Shown here in pieces: positions 28,727 through 38,865 of a DNA stretch of 64,000 nucleotides. This DNA is from Lachnospiraceae bacterium (GTDB lineage: Bacteria; Bacillota; Clostridia; Lachnospirales; Lachnospiraceae). Numbering within the stretch: position 1 is the first letter of the stretch; the number at the start of each line of letters is the position of its first letter. Position numbers and translations under genes: made by a program. Under the pieces are notes generated by a model. That model was not told where the DNA came from and made no database searches. It was given only the letters and a program-made list of their open reading frames with translations. The stretch covers positions 58,233 through 122,232 of the forward strand of contig JAIDOW010000073.1 in NCBI GenBank assembly GCA_029063085.1, read 5' to 3'.

Positions 28727-29032
28727 TCAAAACTCTACCTCCATATCACTGTCTTCCATTAATTCATCAAAAATAGGAGAAAGAACCGCTAACTCTTTCT
28801 CATCCTCCACAAATTCGTACATTCCGTACTCCTTGTCCCGTTCGTCTATATTCTCTTTTAGAATAAAACATTCTATCTCATCTGTATCATCATCTTCTGC
28901 CGGTGCAACCAGATAATAATTCTTTCCCATCAGCTTTGTCTCTTCCAATACAAAGAATTCCGCTTCTTCTCCGTCATCAAAAGTGATGACAATTGTCTCC
29001 AATTCCTCCATCTCTCTTCCTTTCCGTCTCAT
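28727..29032 (-). CDS. DUF1292 domain-containing protein
   Basis: ETIVITFDDGEEAEFFVLEETKLMGKNYYLVAPAEDDDTDEIECFILKE. Confidence 0.88.
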   Translation of the reverse strand: MRRKGREMEELETIVITFDDGEEAEFFVLEETKLMGKNYYLVAPAEDDDTDEIECFILKENIDERDKEYGMYEFVEDEKELAVLSPIFDELMEDSDMEVEF

Positions 29033-29066
29033 TCAAACACTCTTTATCAAAATAAGGTCTTTTCTC

Positions 29067-29489
29067 CTATCCGTTATTGGCATCCAGATAGCTTTGTAAA
29101 ATCACTGCTGCAGCCATCTTATCTACATAATCCTTGCGGTTTTCCCTTCTCACTCCCGCTTCCATCAATATACGCTCTGATTCTTTTGTAGACAGTCTCT
29201 CGTCCTGCAAAATAACCTCCAAACCGGTTCTTCTCTCAATATGTTCTTTAAAAGACTCCGTAGCCAGTGCACGGGGTCCTGCCGTATTATTCATATTTTT
29301 CGGATATCCAAGCACAACAAAAGAAACCCCATACTCATCGATAATCTCTTCTATCTTGGCCAAGGTCTTTCGTAACTTATTCTCCGACTTTCTCTCTATG
29401 GTCATAATAGGCTGTGCAGTGATTCCCAATTCATCGCTAAGGGCTACACCAACCGTCTTAGTGCCATAATCCAGTCCCAAAATCCGCAT
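29067..29489 (-). CDS. ruvX: RuvX/YqgF pre-16S rRNA nuclease / Holliday junction resolvase-like
   Basis: MRILGLDYGTKTVGVALSDELGITAQP, VVLGYPKNMNNTAGPRA, DERLSTKESERIL. Confidence 0.95.
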   Translation of the reverse strand: MRILGLDYGTKTVGVALSDELGITAQPIMTIERKSENKLRKTLAKIEEIIDEYGVSFVVLGYPKNMNNTAGPRALATESFKEHIERRTGLEVILQDERLSTKESERILMEAGVRRENRKDYVDKMAAAVILQSYLDANNG

Positions 29490-29502
29490 CCTTTGTCTCC
29501 TG

Positions 29503-29769
29503 TTATTTCAATCTTGTCTCGATATAATTCTCCAGCAAGACTTCGATAATCTCATCTCTTTCCGCCTTCATGATCAGACTTCTTGCATTCTTATAACTCG
29601 TTATGTAAGTGGGATCTCCACTCATCACATAACCCACAATCTGGCTCACCGGATTATATCCTTTCTCAGACAGTGCTGTATAAACCTGTGCAAGAATATC
29701 CGTGACAGGTAAATTATTATCTTTTACTACCTCTACAAACTGAGTATTAAATGTATTTTGATTATTCAT
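29503..29769 (-). CDS. IreB family regulatory phosphoprotein
   Basis: [55 protein letters not shown]. Confidence 0.93.
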   Translation of the reverse strand: MNNQNTFNTQFVEVVKDNNLPVTDILAQVYTALSEKGYNPVSQIVGYVMSGDPTYITSYKNARSLIMKAERDEIIEVLLENYIETRLK

Positions 29770-29898
29770 AGCATCACGTCCTTATTTCGATATCTATATG
29801 ATAATATACTTTTCCAAAAGTTGCAAGCTGTATCTTAAAAGCAGACATACAAATCATCAGATAAAAGCCATAATTGTGACAAAACAAGCCGTTTTTTT

Positions 29899-31392
29899 CT
29901 ATAATTCCACCTTCATAATCCGGTTTACAATGTTATCATATGCCGCTATTTTTACTTTAACATATCTTTTTGTATGTCCTGTGAAATAACGGATTCTTTT
30001 ATCATCTTCTTTTACATCCTTCCTGATCATGTCATCTTCTTCATATTCCGTCATTTGCACTTCCACAATATCATCTGACGGTTCACCGTCAGTTAACTCT
30101 TCCTCTATCAACACCTCATCCAGCAATCCTTTCACGGATTCTTCATACGCTTTTTTTTGTTCTGCTGTAAGGTGCAGTAAAATTTCACTCCTCCGCCCTT
30201 TCTCTTCCTCCGGAATCTGACCGGAAAAGCCTGCGGCAGCGGTTCCTCCCCTTACAGAATACCTGAATACATGAATTTCATATAGATTCAGTTTTTTTAG
30301 ATTTTCCAGTGTTATCGCAAACTCTTCCTCGGTCTCTCCCGGAAATCCGACAATTACGTCAGTCGTAATCGCCGGCTTTTCAAAATACCTGCGTATCATC
30401 CCGCATTTTTCCATAAATTCTTCAACCGTATATTTCCGGTTCATCCGCTTTAACGTAGCATCGCAGGCACTTTGAAGCGATAAATGAAAATGTGGACATA
30501 CCTTATCCGTCTTTGAAAGCGTTTCCAGAAAATTTTTCGTGATAATTCTGGGCTCCAAAGAACCCAGACGGATTCTCTTTACCTCCGGAACATCAGCGAT
30601 TTTTTTTATAAGTCTTTCAAGATTCATCTTCTTTTCTTCTCTTGTCCCTATTTCTCCCGTTTCCTCATTCTTCTTAACCAATTCATCATATTGTATACAC
30701 TTTTCTCCGAAATCTGCTCCATAAGAAGAAATATGAATTCCCGTCAATACAAACTCTTTCACCCCTTCTTTTGCAAGGCTTCGGATTTCCTCTAAAATAT
30801 GCTGGGGATTCCTGCTTCTTACCCTTCCTCTTGTGTACGGAATAATACAGTAAGAACAAAATTGATTACATCCATCCTGAATTTTAATGTAAGCCCTCTG
30901 ATGGTCCAGATGGGATGCATCAAGACTTCCCATTTCTTCATATTCCCCGGTCCTGTTAATATCAATATAAGAATCTTTTTTTTCCCTGCTTTGCAAATAA
31001 TCCTCAATTACCCGGATAATATCTTTTTTGCAGTTGTTCCCCACTACAATATCAATAAACTCCTCTTGTTTTAATATCTCATGCTCTGCATTTACATAAC
31101 ATCCCACCGCCACAACCACGGCATCAGAATTTCTTTTTTTGGCACGCCTTAACATCTGCCGGGATTTCTTTTGTGCCATATTCGTAACAGAACAGGTATT
31201 CACAATATAGATATCTGCTTCTGATTCCGGTTCCACTATGAGAAAGCCGGCAGCAAGCAGCTTATCCTTTATGGCGTCCGATTCGTATTTATTGACTTTG
31301 CAGCCTAGGTTGATTACGGCTACCCTCTGTCTCTTTTCGTTTTTTTGATGTTCCATTTCTTTTTCCTTTATAAAATCTTTGTATTTTTCCAT
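29899..31392 (-). CDS. mtaB: tRNA t6A methylthiotransferase MtaB
   Basis: VINLGCKVNKYESDAI, VNTCSVTNMAQKKSRQMLRRAK, IQDGCNQFCSYCIIPYTRGRVRSR radical-SAM motif. Confidence 0.94.
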   Translation of the reverse strand: MEKYKDFIKEKEMEHQKNEKRQRVAVINLGCKVNKYESDAIKDKLLAAGFLIVEPESEADIYIVNTCSVTNMAQKKSRQMLRRAKKRNSDAVVVAVGCYVNAEHEILKQEEFIDIVVGNNCKKDIIRVIEDYLQSREKKDSYIDINRTGEYEEMGSLDASHLDHQRAYIKIQDGCNQFCSYCIIPYTRGRVRSRNPQHILEEIRSLAKEGVKEFVLTGIHISSYGADFGEKCIQYDELVKKNEETGEIGTREEKKMNLERLIKKIADVPEVKRIRLGSLEPRIITKNFLETLSKTDKVCPHFHLSLQSACDATLKRMNRKYTVEEFMEKCGMIRRYFEKPAITTDVIVGFPGETEEEFAITLENLKKLNLYEIHVFRYSVRGGTAAAGFSGQIPEEEKGRRSEILLHLTAEQKKAYEESVKGLLDEVLIEEELTDGEPSDDIVEVQMTEYEEDDMIRKDVKEDDKRIRYFTGHTKRYVKVKIAAYDNIVNRIMKVEL

Positions 31393-31467
31393 ATTGACTT
31401 TTATAACTTAAAAAGTTATCATAGTAGCAGAAATGCCGTTTGGCAAATTTTTTTAGGAGGATTCACT

Positions 31468-31698
31468 ATGAAATCAGTAAAAATTTCTTTAAATTCCATT
31501 GACAAAGTAAAAAGCTTCGTGAATGATATTGCTAAGTTTGAGGCAGAATTTGATTTAGTATCAGGAAGATATGTAATCGATGCCAAATCCATTATGGGAA
31601 TCTTTAGTCTGGATATTTCGCAGCCCATTGATCTGAACATTCATACCGAAGGCGATGATACAGAGATTTTAAAAGCACTGGAACCATATATCATCTAA
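31468..31698 (+). CDS. HPr-family protein without active-site His (Crh-like)
   Basis: MKSVKISLNSIDKVKSFVNDIAKFEAEFDLVSGRYVIDAKSIMGIFSLDISQPIDLNIH; SD AGGAGG at 31455-31460. Confidence 0.85.
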   Translation: MKSVKISLNSIDKVKSFVNDIAKFEAEFDLVSGRYVIDAKSIMGIFSLDISQPIDLNIHTEGDDTEILKALEPYII

Positions 31699-31724
31699 TC
31701 TGTTTTTAATAAAAAGTATATTAT

Positions 31725-31776
31725 GAGCTGCCGCACCAAGAAGAACATTTCTACTTTCTGCGGCAGTTCTTTTTCA
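31725..31776. terminator. Probable bidirectional terminator between the HPr-like gene and thiI
   Basis: AGCTGCCGCA (31726-35) / TGCGGCAG (31759-66), with TTCTTTTT downstream on the plus strand. Confidence 0.55.
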
Positions 31777-31791
31777 TATTATTTCTCATAA

Positions 31792-32988
31792 TTATTTCAT
31801 CAAATCTTCTGCCCTGGCTTCCACAACTTCTACCGACTCTAACGCCTTTTCCATCAACTCCTCTATCACATCGGACAGCTTCTCTTCCGAACGTTTGATA
31901 ATCTCTAAAACCGGCTTCGTGACCGGATGCTTTGCCACAAAAATCGTACAACAGTCTTCGTAGGGAAGGATTGATGTTTCATAGGTATCTATCATTTCCG
32001 AGATATCTACTATTTCCTGCTTGTCCATGCCGATACAGGGACGGAAAACAGGCATCCTGCACACCTCATTGGTGCAGGCAAGGCTGTGCATGGTCTGGCT
32101 TGCCACCTGACCTATGCTTTCTCCCGTTATCAGAGCCTGGCATTTATTTTTTTCGGCCAGTATTTCAGCAATCTTCATCATATAACGCCGCATAATGATC
32201 GTCAGTTCTTCATGGGGACATTTCTCATAAATAGCCAGCTGGATATCCGTAAAATTAACAATATGGAGACGGATCATCCCTGAAAATCCGGATACGATCC
32301 TCGCCAGGTCCACCACTTTCTGCTTTGCACGCTCTGATGTATAAGGAGGAGCATTAAAATAAACTGCTTCCAGTTCCACTCCCCGCTTGGATATCATATA
32401 CCCTGCCACTGGGGAATCGATTCCTCCCGAAAGCAGCAGCATTGCTTTTCCGTTGGTTCCCACTGGCAGTCCGCCCGCTCCTTTTATCGTCGCAGAATAT
32501 AAGTACACTTGTTTTCTTACCTCAATATTCAGTATTACATCCGGATGATGCACGTCCACTGTCAGATTAGGGAGGTTTTCCAAAAGTTCATGTCCGATTT
32601 CACTGTTAATTTCCATGGACTTCATCGGAAACGACTTATCAGACCTTCTTGCATTCACCTTAAATGTGAGCGATTTCTCTCCATAACATTCTTTCATAAA
32701 AGCAACCGATTTTTGTTTGATCGCCTCATACTCTGCCCTTTCCTCCACCACAACCGGGCAGATTCCCACTATGCCGAACACCTTTTTCAGTTCTGCTATT
32801 ACATCTTCATAATCATAATCCGACTCCGCTTCAAGAAAGATCCGACCGTATTCCCTGCGAATCACAAATTCCCCCAAAGCTGCTACATGTTCTTTAATCT
32901 GTCTGCAAAGAACATCCTCAAATACATATCTGTTTTTTCCTTTTGTTCCTATTTCTGCATATTTAATTAAAAATGCTTTATATTTCAT
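31792..32988 (-). CDS. thiI: tRNA 4-thiouridine synthase ThiI
   Basis: FLIKYAEIGTKGKNRYVFED, MLLLSGGIDSPVAGYMISKRG, CRMPVFRPCIGMDKQEIVDI, LPYEDCCTIFVAKHP. Confidence 0.95.
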   Translation of the reverse strand: MKYKAFLIKYAEIGTKGKNRYVFEDVLCRQIKEHVAALGEFVIRREYGRIFLEAESDYDYEDVIAELKKVFGIVGICPVVVEERAEYEAIKQKSVAFMKECYGEKSLTFKVNARRSDKSFPMKSMEINSEIGHELLENLPNLTVDVHHPDVILNIEVRKQVYLYSATIKGAGGLPVGTNGKAMLLLSGGIDSPVAGYMISKRGVELEAVYFNAPPYTSERAKQKVVDLARIVSGFSGMIRLHIVNFTDIQLAIYEKCPHEELTIIMRRYMMKIAEILAEKNKCQALITGESIGQVASQTMHSLACTNEVCRMPVFRPCIGMDKQEIVDISEMIDTYETSILPYEDCCTIFVAKHPVTKPVLEIIKRSEEKLSDVIEELMEKALESVEVVEARAEDLMK

Positions 32989-33002
32989 CCTTTTATCCCT
33001 CT

Positions 33003-34145
33003 CTATTTTCTGGTAAATCTGCGAAGCACCGGCAAAAGCTCTTTTAGCATCTTCACTGTATATTCCGCCTCTTCTATAGTATTATTCTCACAAAAACTGA
33101 ATCGTAGTGTAGATTCCAGCAAATCTTTATCCAGCCCGATTGCTTTTAACACTCCACTGACATCCGGGTGATTGGAAGAACATGCTGCACCAGCCGAAAC
33201 ATAAATTCCTTTTTCTTCTAACGCATGCAGCAGCACTTCACTCCGAACCCCTGCAAAACTTAAGCTTGCAATATGGGAAGATTCTCCGGAATTATCCGTT
33301 ACCCCTTCAATTTCCGTAGCTCCTGCTATTAAAGTCTGTTTTACGGCATTCATTTTTTTAATATTTTCTTCCAGTCTGTCATACATAACCTCCACGGCCT
33401 TTCCCATGCCTGCAATAGCCGTTGTGTTCTCTGTTCCTGAACGCATTCTTCTTTCCTGACCACCGCCATAAAGAATAGGGGCAATTTTTACACGACTGTC
33501 CACAAATAAAGCTCCGCTTCCTTTGGGCCCATGGATCTTATGTCCACTCATGGAAAGTGCATCCACTCCAATCCGTTTTGGATAAATCACCCTCTTTCCA
33601 AATGCCTGAACGGCGTCCACATGATAGATGATGTTTTTATTATAATTTTTAATAATTCCTGCAATTTCTTCAATCGGCTCCACAGTACCGATTTCATTAT
33701 TCACTGCCATTGTAGATACCAAAATCGTATCCTCGCTCAAAGATTCCTTTAAATGCTCCAGATTTACCTTTCCATTTTGATCTACCTCAAGAAAAGTTAC
33801 ACAAAATCCCAATCCTTCCAAGTGTAGTATCGGATTATATACAGAAGCATGTTCTATTTTGGTTGTGATAATGTGATTCCCGGTTCTTTTATTTGCCACA
33901 GCACTTCCAATCAAAGCAAGATTATTCGCCTCTGTACCGCCTGACGTAAAAATAATTTCTTTGGGTTCGCATTTCAGCTCTTTACTTATTATATTTCTGG
34001 AGCGGCGAAGATACTTCTCTGCTCCTACTCCTTTCAGATGCATGGACGAAGGGTTACCATATTCCTCCTCCATCGTCTCCAGCATAATCTCCCGAACCTC
34101 CGGGATAATCTTTGTTGTCGCCGCATTATCAAAATATACTTCCAT
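33003..34145 (-). CDS. Cysteine desulfurase (NifS/IscS-like)
   Basis: MEVYFDNAATTKIIPEVREIM, IIFTSGGTEANNLALIG, DALSMSGHKIHGPKGSGALFV, SAGAACSSNHPDVSGVLKAIG. Confidence 0.95.
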   Translation of the reverse strand: MEVYFDNAATTKIIPEVREIMLETMEEEYGNPSSMHLKGVGAEKYLRRSRNIISKELKCEPKEIIFTSGGTEANNLALIGSAVANKRTGNHIITTKIEHASVYNPILHLEGLGFCVTFLEVDQNGKVNLEHLKESLSEDTILVSTMAVNNEIGTVEPIEEIAGIIKNYNKNIIYHVDAVQAFGKRVIYPKRIGVDALSMSGHKIHGPKGSGALFVDSRVKIAPILYGGGQERRMRSGTENTTAIAGMGKAVEVMYDRLEENIKKMNAVKQTLIAGATEIEGVTDNSGESSHIASLSFAGVRSEVLLHALEEKGIYVSAGAACSSNHPDVSGVLKAIGLDKDLLESTLRFSFCENNTIEEAEYTVKMLKELLPVLRRFTRK

Positions 34146-34197
34146 ATTACCTCCGCTTATACAAATCAACCATATATCCTGACCAGCATAATGCCGG

Positions 34198-34944
34198 CTA
34201 GTCTTCTTCTAACAGAAACATAAGCAGTGATAAAACTGTCATTCCTGCTGTTTCTGTCCTTAAAATCCGATGTCCCAGTGAGATGGTCTTGCCACCACTC
34301 TTTTGAATCATTTCCACCTCTGATGGTTCAAATCCACCTTCCGGTCCGATAAAAATCCCAATGTGCTGTTTTCCTTTCGCTTCTACAATCACTTTTTTCG
34401 AATCATTCATCCCAATTGCATTTTCATACGGCAGTAGGATATAATCCATATTCCGTGCATATCTGCATGCTTCTTCCATTGACATTACATGTGTCACTTC
34501 AGGAATCTTTCCCCGTTTGGATTGCTTTGCTGCACTTAAAGCAACCGCATTCAGCCGCTGAATTTTCCTGTCTGCCTTTTTAGCATCCAGCTTCACCACA
34601 CAGCGCTTCATTTCCACCGGAACAACCTGAAAAGCTCCCAATTCCACTGCCTTTTGCACTACTGTTTCCATTTTATCTCCCTTTGGATATCCCTGAAACA
34701 GGGTAATCTTTGCCGGCAGTTCCCTTGCGGTCTGTAAAATATCAATAATCTTAGCTTCTGCTGTCCTGTTGTCATCTTCATATTTTATAATTTCACAAAG
34801 ATATTCTCTCTCCCCTTTATCGCACACGAGAATTTCTTCTCCAACTTTCATACGAAGCACATTACGGATATGATTGTAATCCTTTCCTGCAATCACAATA
34901 CCATCTGTATTCAATTCTTCCTGATTTACAAAAAAACGATGCAT
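34198..34944 (-). CDS. rsmE: 16S rRNA m3U1498 methyltransferase RsmE
   Basis: MHRFFVNQEELNTDGIVIAGKDYNHIRNVLRMKVGE..., IGIFIGPEGGFEPSEVEMIQ, LGHRILRTETAGMTVLS; start corrected to 34944. Confidence 0.93.
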   Translation of the reverse strand: MHRFFVNQEELNTDGIVIAGKDYNHIRNVLRMKVGEEILVCDKGEREYLCEIIKYEDDNRTAEAKIIDILQTARELPAKITLFQGYPKGDKMETVVQKAVELGAFQVVPVEMKRCVVKLDAKKADRKIQRLNAVALSAAKQSKRGKIPEVTHVMSMEEACRYARNMDYILLPYENAIGMNDSKKVIVEAKGKQHIGIFIGPEGGFEPSEVEMIQKSGGKTISLGHRILRTETAGMTVLSLLMFLLEED

Positions 34945-34975
34945 CTTTTTTCCTCTTTTGCAGATATTGGTAAGT

Positions 34976-37621
34976 CTAATCGCTGCTCTTTTGAAATTTT
35001 TCTTTCCTCTTCCATACACAAAAGCCTGCAAACAGCAAAACACCCGCCAGTGACAATACCATTCCCACCCCTGCATAAGGTGTACAATACTGAAATTCCA
35101 CTTTGTGCTCTCCTTTCTTCAAAGGAATCCCCAGCAATGCTTCACCAATAGTTATATGTTTAGTAGGTTTTCCATCTACATAAACCTCCCATCCTTTCGC
35201 TGCCGGTATGGAAGTCATCATAATCCCGTCTGCATCAGCTGTAATTTTACCTGTAATCGTATTATTCCCATATTCTTCTATCTGATAACGGTTTCTACCA
35301 AGTTTTTCATATACTTTGGAATAATTGTCTTCCTGAAAAGCCGCAATCTGATAAATCAATGTATCATTTTGCAAATCATCAACTACTGCATAAGATATAA
35401 CTGAAATATTCTTTCCTTTTTCCACTACTCCTATATGGAATGTTTTCTGTTTTCCAGAAATTTGATCTTCAAACAATATTTCTCCATCAATAGTAACCGT
35501 GGAATAGATATCTGCTTCACTCTTAAGATAAATATAGTAATCAGATACCCCGTCTGATTCAAATCCGGCAGTCACCGCATCCCCAGAATACATTTTTTTA
35601 AACTCATACCGATAGTGCTGTTTTTCCTCATCAAATTCTACCACTGTTTCCGGATTCTCATCATCTTCTCCTTCTTCATGCACATGGTCAGATTCTTCTT
35701 CCAATCTGTGACCGCCCAACAGAGAACTACAGGTAAATTCAGGCGTTACCGTTTTAAATATAGCTTCCTCACCTGATGCCTTCTTTGCAAAATCATTCTG
35801 AACCTCAAAAGGAGATAACTGGTCGAGATTCCAATTCACAACATCCTCATTTACCATATATCCGAGAGCCGCTATATCATCCATTTCATACAATTGATAT
35901 CCGTTATTTTCTCCTTTCTTCTTCCCTCCACTAAATGCAAGCTCACTCTGGCTCATTCCGTAACGGATATTGCACAGCACATTTAAGAGCGGAGACCCGC
36001 CAAAATATTCATAATATTGTTCCGCTTCTGCCATTCCCAGTTTATCATACATCATCTGCACAGCATCATTCGTATATACAAGTTCTCCGGACGCTGCTGC
36101 CTTGTCCAGCGCAAATCCGTAATTACTCATGATCTGTGTCCCTGCAATCCTTTCACCATTCTGAAGTTCGACAGAATGTGCCAGTACTTCACTTTGTTCA
36201 TGATAATAGCTGGTTTCCACCGGATACATATTATACTCTTCCAACTGCATATATGCATTTACTGCCAGCTCTCCAAAACAAAGCACGGCAAACACGATCA
36301 GCATATTGGAATATTGTATACTTTTCCTGCAATAAAATATCAGCAGCAACAGAATCAGAACATATATCAAAAAAGTCCCTAAATAAACATAATAATCCAG
36401 ATATACCGTAATCTTAAAAAATGTATAGGCAATTCCCGCAATACCTGCCAGCAATACGACAACGACATTCCATAACTTAATCTGTTCCAGCTCTCCAATC
36501 ACTATCATTACCATATAAAGAAGCAGGAAAGATAACAAAAATGCAAAACTGCCATGTGCTTCATTTACTCCGATATATCCATGCCACAAAAGATTGATTC
36601 CTCCGTTACATAAGCCCGCAATCAGCAAAACAAGCAGCAGCATTACACCTTTCTTTTTCATAGGGATAAAGAAAAACAACAATGCAAAAGCAACTCCCGA
36701 TACAGACAGATACAACATCGTATTACCCGTATCTGTCATACCAAGAGAATCACATACAAACAATCTCTGAATAAAACCGGCAAAAGATACAAAAAAGCTT
36801 TTGGCATAATCTCCGATACTCTCCCAAGGGTACAGTCTTTTACTGTGGAGCGTCATCATAACACACGGCACCATTACAAACATTCCAGTAAGCACCGCCG
36901 CTGACAGAGCATACAGATACCGTAATATATTCTTTGCCTGTCCACCTGAAATTCCATCAGACTGCATCACATACCAGATTATAAGAAATATGATAACCGG
37001 AACAGATAATCGAAAATTACAAATTATCATTACCGATAAGCATAAATAGAACCTCTTAAAACCGGTCCCCTCTGCCATTTTCTCTTCAAGAAGCAGAAGC
37101 AGTGGAAACAAAATCCACACATCTCCCCAGCTTACATGGGAAAGGTTTTGAATTAACGTATTACTAAAAGAAAAAGCCATTGCCAGTATCAGGCTCATAA
37201 GCTTCTTATGATACGGAATCTTATTATGCTTTGTATGCATAAAATAATAATTCATTGCTACCATTGCAACAGACCATTTCAGTACCATAACAGCTTGCAG
37301 CATATCAGCAATTCCGCTCTTCGGAACAAGCAGCAACAGAATTGTAAAAGGAGACATCATATACTGAAACAGATTCACCAAAAAATCTGTCCCAAGTCCT
37401 GTATTCCAGCTATAAAACAGGGAACCTCCCTGATGTACCTTATTCCACAGTTCCATATACATTCCATAATATATTGTTCCTGCATCAGCAGACAATATAC
37501 TTCCTTTACCCATCAGCCAGGATTCCCTTATAACAGAATGAATCAAGATCAAAACCCATGGCAGCAAAAATGCAATTATATAATTCCAATTATTCATAAA
37601 AAACTTACGTATCTTGCCCAT
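34976..37621 (-). CDS. YfhO family membrane protein
   Basis: Polytopic; GTIYYGMYMELWNKVHQGGSLFYSWNTGLGTDFLVNLFQYMMSPFTILLLLVPK; C-terminal GIMMTSIPAAKGWEVYVDGKPTKHITIGEALLGIPLKKGEHKVEFQY. Confidence 0.9.
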   Translation of the reverse strand: MGKIRKFFMNNWNYIIAFLLPWVLILIHSVIRESWLMGKGSILSADAGTIYYGMYMELWNKVHQGGSLFYSWNTGLGTDFLVNLFQYMMSPFTILLLLVPKSGIADMLQAVMVLKWSVAMVAMNYYFMHTKHNKIPYHKKLMSLILAMAFSFSNTLIQNLSHVSWGDVWILFPLLLLLEEKMAEGTGFKRFYLCLSVMIICNFRLSVPVIIFLIIWYVMQSDGISGGQAKNILRYLYALSAAVLTGMFVMVPCVMMTLHSKRLYPWESIGDYAKSFFVSFAGFIQRLFVCDSLGMTDTGNTMLYLSVSGVAFALLFFFIPMKKKGVMLLLVLLIAGLCNGGINLLWHGYIGVNEAHGSFAFLLSFLLLYMVMIVIGELEQIKLWNVVVVLLAGIAGIAYTFFKITVYLDYYVYLGTFLIYVLILLLLIFYCRKSIQYSNMLIVFAVLCFGELAVNAYMQLEEYNMYPVETSYYHEQSEVLAHSVELQNGERIAGTQIMSNYGFALDKAAASGELVYTNDAVQMMYDKLGMAEAEQYYEYFGGSPLLNVLCNIRYGMSQSELAFSGGKKKGENNGYQLYEMDDIAALGYMVNEDVVNWNLDQLSPFEVQNDFAKKASGEEAIFKTVTPEFTCSSLLGGHRLEEESDHVHEEGEDDENPETVVEFDEEKQHYRYEFKKMYSGDAVTAGFESDGVSDYYIYLKSEADIYSTVTIDGEILFEDQISGKQKTFHIGVVEKGKNISVISYAVVDDLQNDTLIYQIAAFQEDNYSKVYEKLGRNRYQIEEYGNNTITGKITADADGIMMTSIPAAKGWEVYVDGKPTKHITIGEALLGIPLKKGEHKVEFQYCTPYAGVGMVLSLAGVLLFAGFCVWKRKEKFQKSSD

Positions 37622-37645
37622 AATGATTCTCCAAACCTCTCTTTT

Positions 37646-38605
37646 CTATTTTGCCGTAATGGCTACCCATTCTCCCATATAAGTGATATCTGTTATCGTG
37701 AATCCGTTAGCCTCCAGTGCCTCTTTTACGGCGTTTTCCTTCGTATTGATGATTCCTGATGTGATAAAAACGCCGCCTTCTTTCATAAACGGACGTATCA
37801 CACCTGATAACGGGATGATCACATCTGCTAATATATTAGCTACCACAATGTCATATTGTCCGATATCTGCAATACTGTCTGCAAATTCTCTGTCGCCAAT
37901 AACGTCTCCCTTTACTATCTCGTATCGTTCTTCCGGTATCTGATTCCGTTCCAGATTTTCTTTACTCGCTTTTACTGCCAGTTCATCAATATCAATCCCA
38001 TACACTTTACAGGCACCCAGTTTCAATGCAATGATAGACAGAATGCCACTCCCGCATCCTGCATCCATCACTCTTGTTTTTCCATCAGGATTTATATATT
38101 TTTTTAAATTTGAAATACAAAGCTTTGTAGTCTCGTGAGAACCTGTCCCAAACGCAGTTCCCGGATCAATATTAACAATGATATCCTCCTCATTCACATC
38201 CGCAGTTTCCGTCCATGTAGGCTGAATTACAATATTCTCCTCCAGGCGGAATGGGTGAAAAAATTCCTTCCATTTATTAATCCAGTCCTTATCTTCCGTT
38301 TCGCCAATCAGTATCCTTCCTGATCCTGTATTCATATAAGCGGACATTTCTTCAAGCTGTTCTTTGATATACCCGCATAATTCCTGCACATCAATTCCAT
38401 CATCAATATAACAGGATATCTTCGCCATACCATCATCCATTGGAAGTTCCGGCACAATATCAATAAACATCGCCTTCTTATCTTCCTCCGATAAAGGAAT
38501 GTTATCTTCAATCTCAATTCCCTCAACACCATACTCTCCTAATGCATAGCTGATCATATCTGTTGCCTCTGTTGTTGTTTCAATTGTAATCTTCGTCCAC
38601 TTCAT
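37646..38605 (-). CDS. prmA: Ribosomal protein L11 methyltransferase
   Basis: MKWTKITIETTTEATDMISYALGEYGVEGIEIED, NIDPGTAFGTGSHETTKLCI, VMDAGCGSGILSIIALKLGA. Confidence 0.95.
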   Translation of the reverse strand: MKWTKITIETTTEATDMISYALGEYGVEGIEIEDNIPLSEEDKKAMFIDIVPELPMDDGMAKISCYIDDGIDVQELCGYIKEQLEEMSAYMNTGSGRILIGETEDKDWINKWKEFFHPFRLEENIVIQPTWTETADVNEEDIIVNIDPGTAFGTGSHETTKLCISNLKKYINPDGKTRVMDAGCGSGILSIIALKLGACKVYGIDIDELAVKASKENLERNQIPEERYEIVKGDVIGDREFADSIADIGQYDIVVANILADVIIPLSGVIRPFMKEGGVFITSGIINTKENAVKEALEANGFTITDITYMGEWVAITAK

Positions 38606-38865
38606 AACACTTTCCTCTATCCAATCAAGTATATTTAAGGAAACGCTGATCAAAGCATTTCCCGCACTGGGCTTCTCTAGTCAATTTCTCTATATTTTAA
38701 CAGTTTCCATGCTACATTTCAACCATCTGATACAGTGAAAATCCGGTTTAAAATAGATTTGTGCACCTATCCCTCTATATTTGCTGCATCCTCTGCAAGA
38801 AAAAAGCTGCTACGCCAAGTGAATCAAGAACCATTCACCATGTGTAACAGCTATTTTATGATTTT

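Noticed and set aside
37208-37759. 183-aa plus-strand ORF opposite yfhO/prmA
   Set aside because: Antisense to conserved genes; His/Ile/Gln-rich composition with no domain signal.
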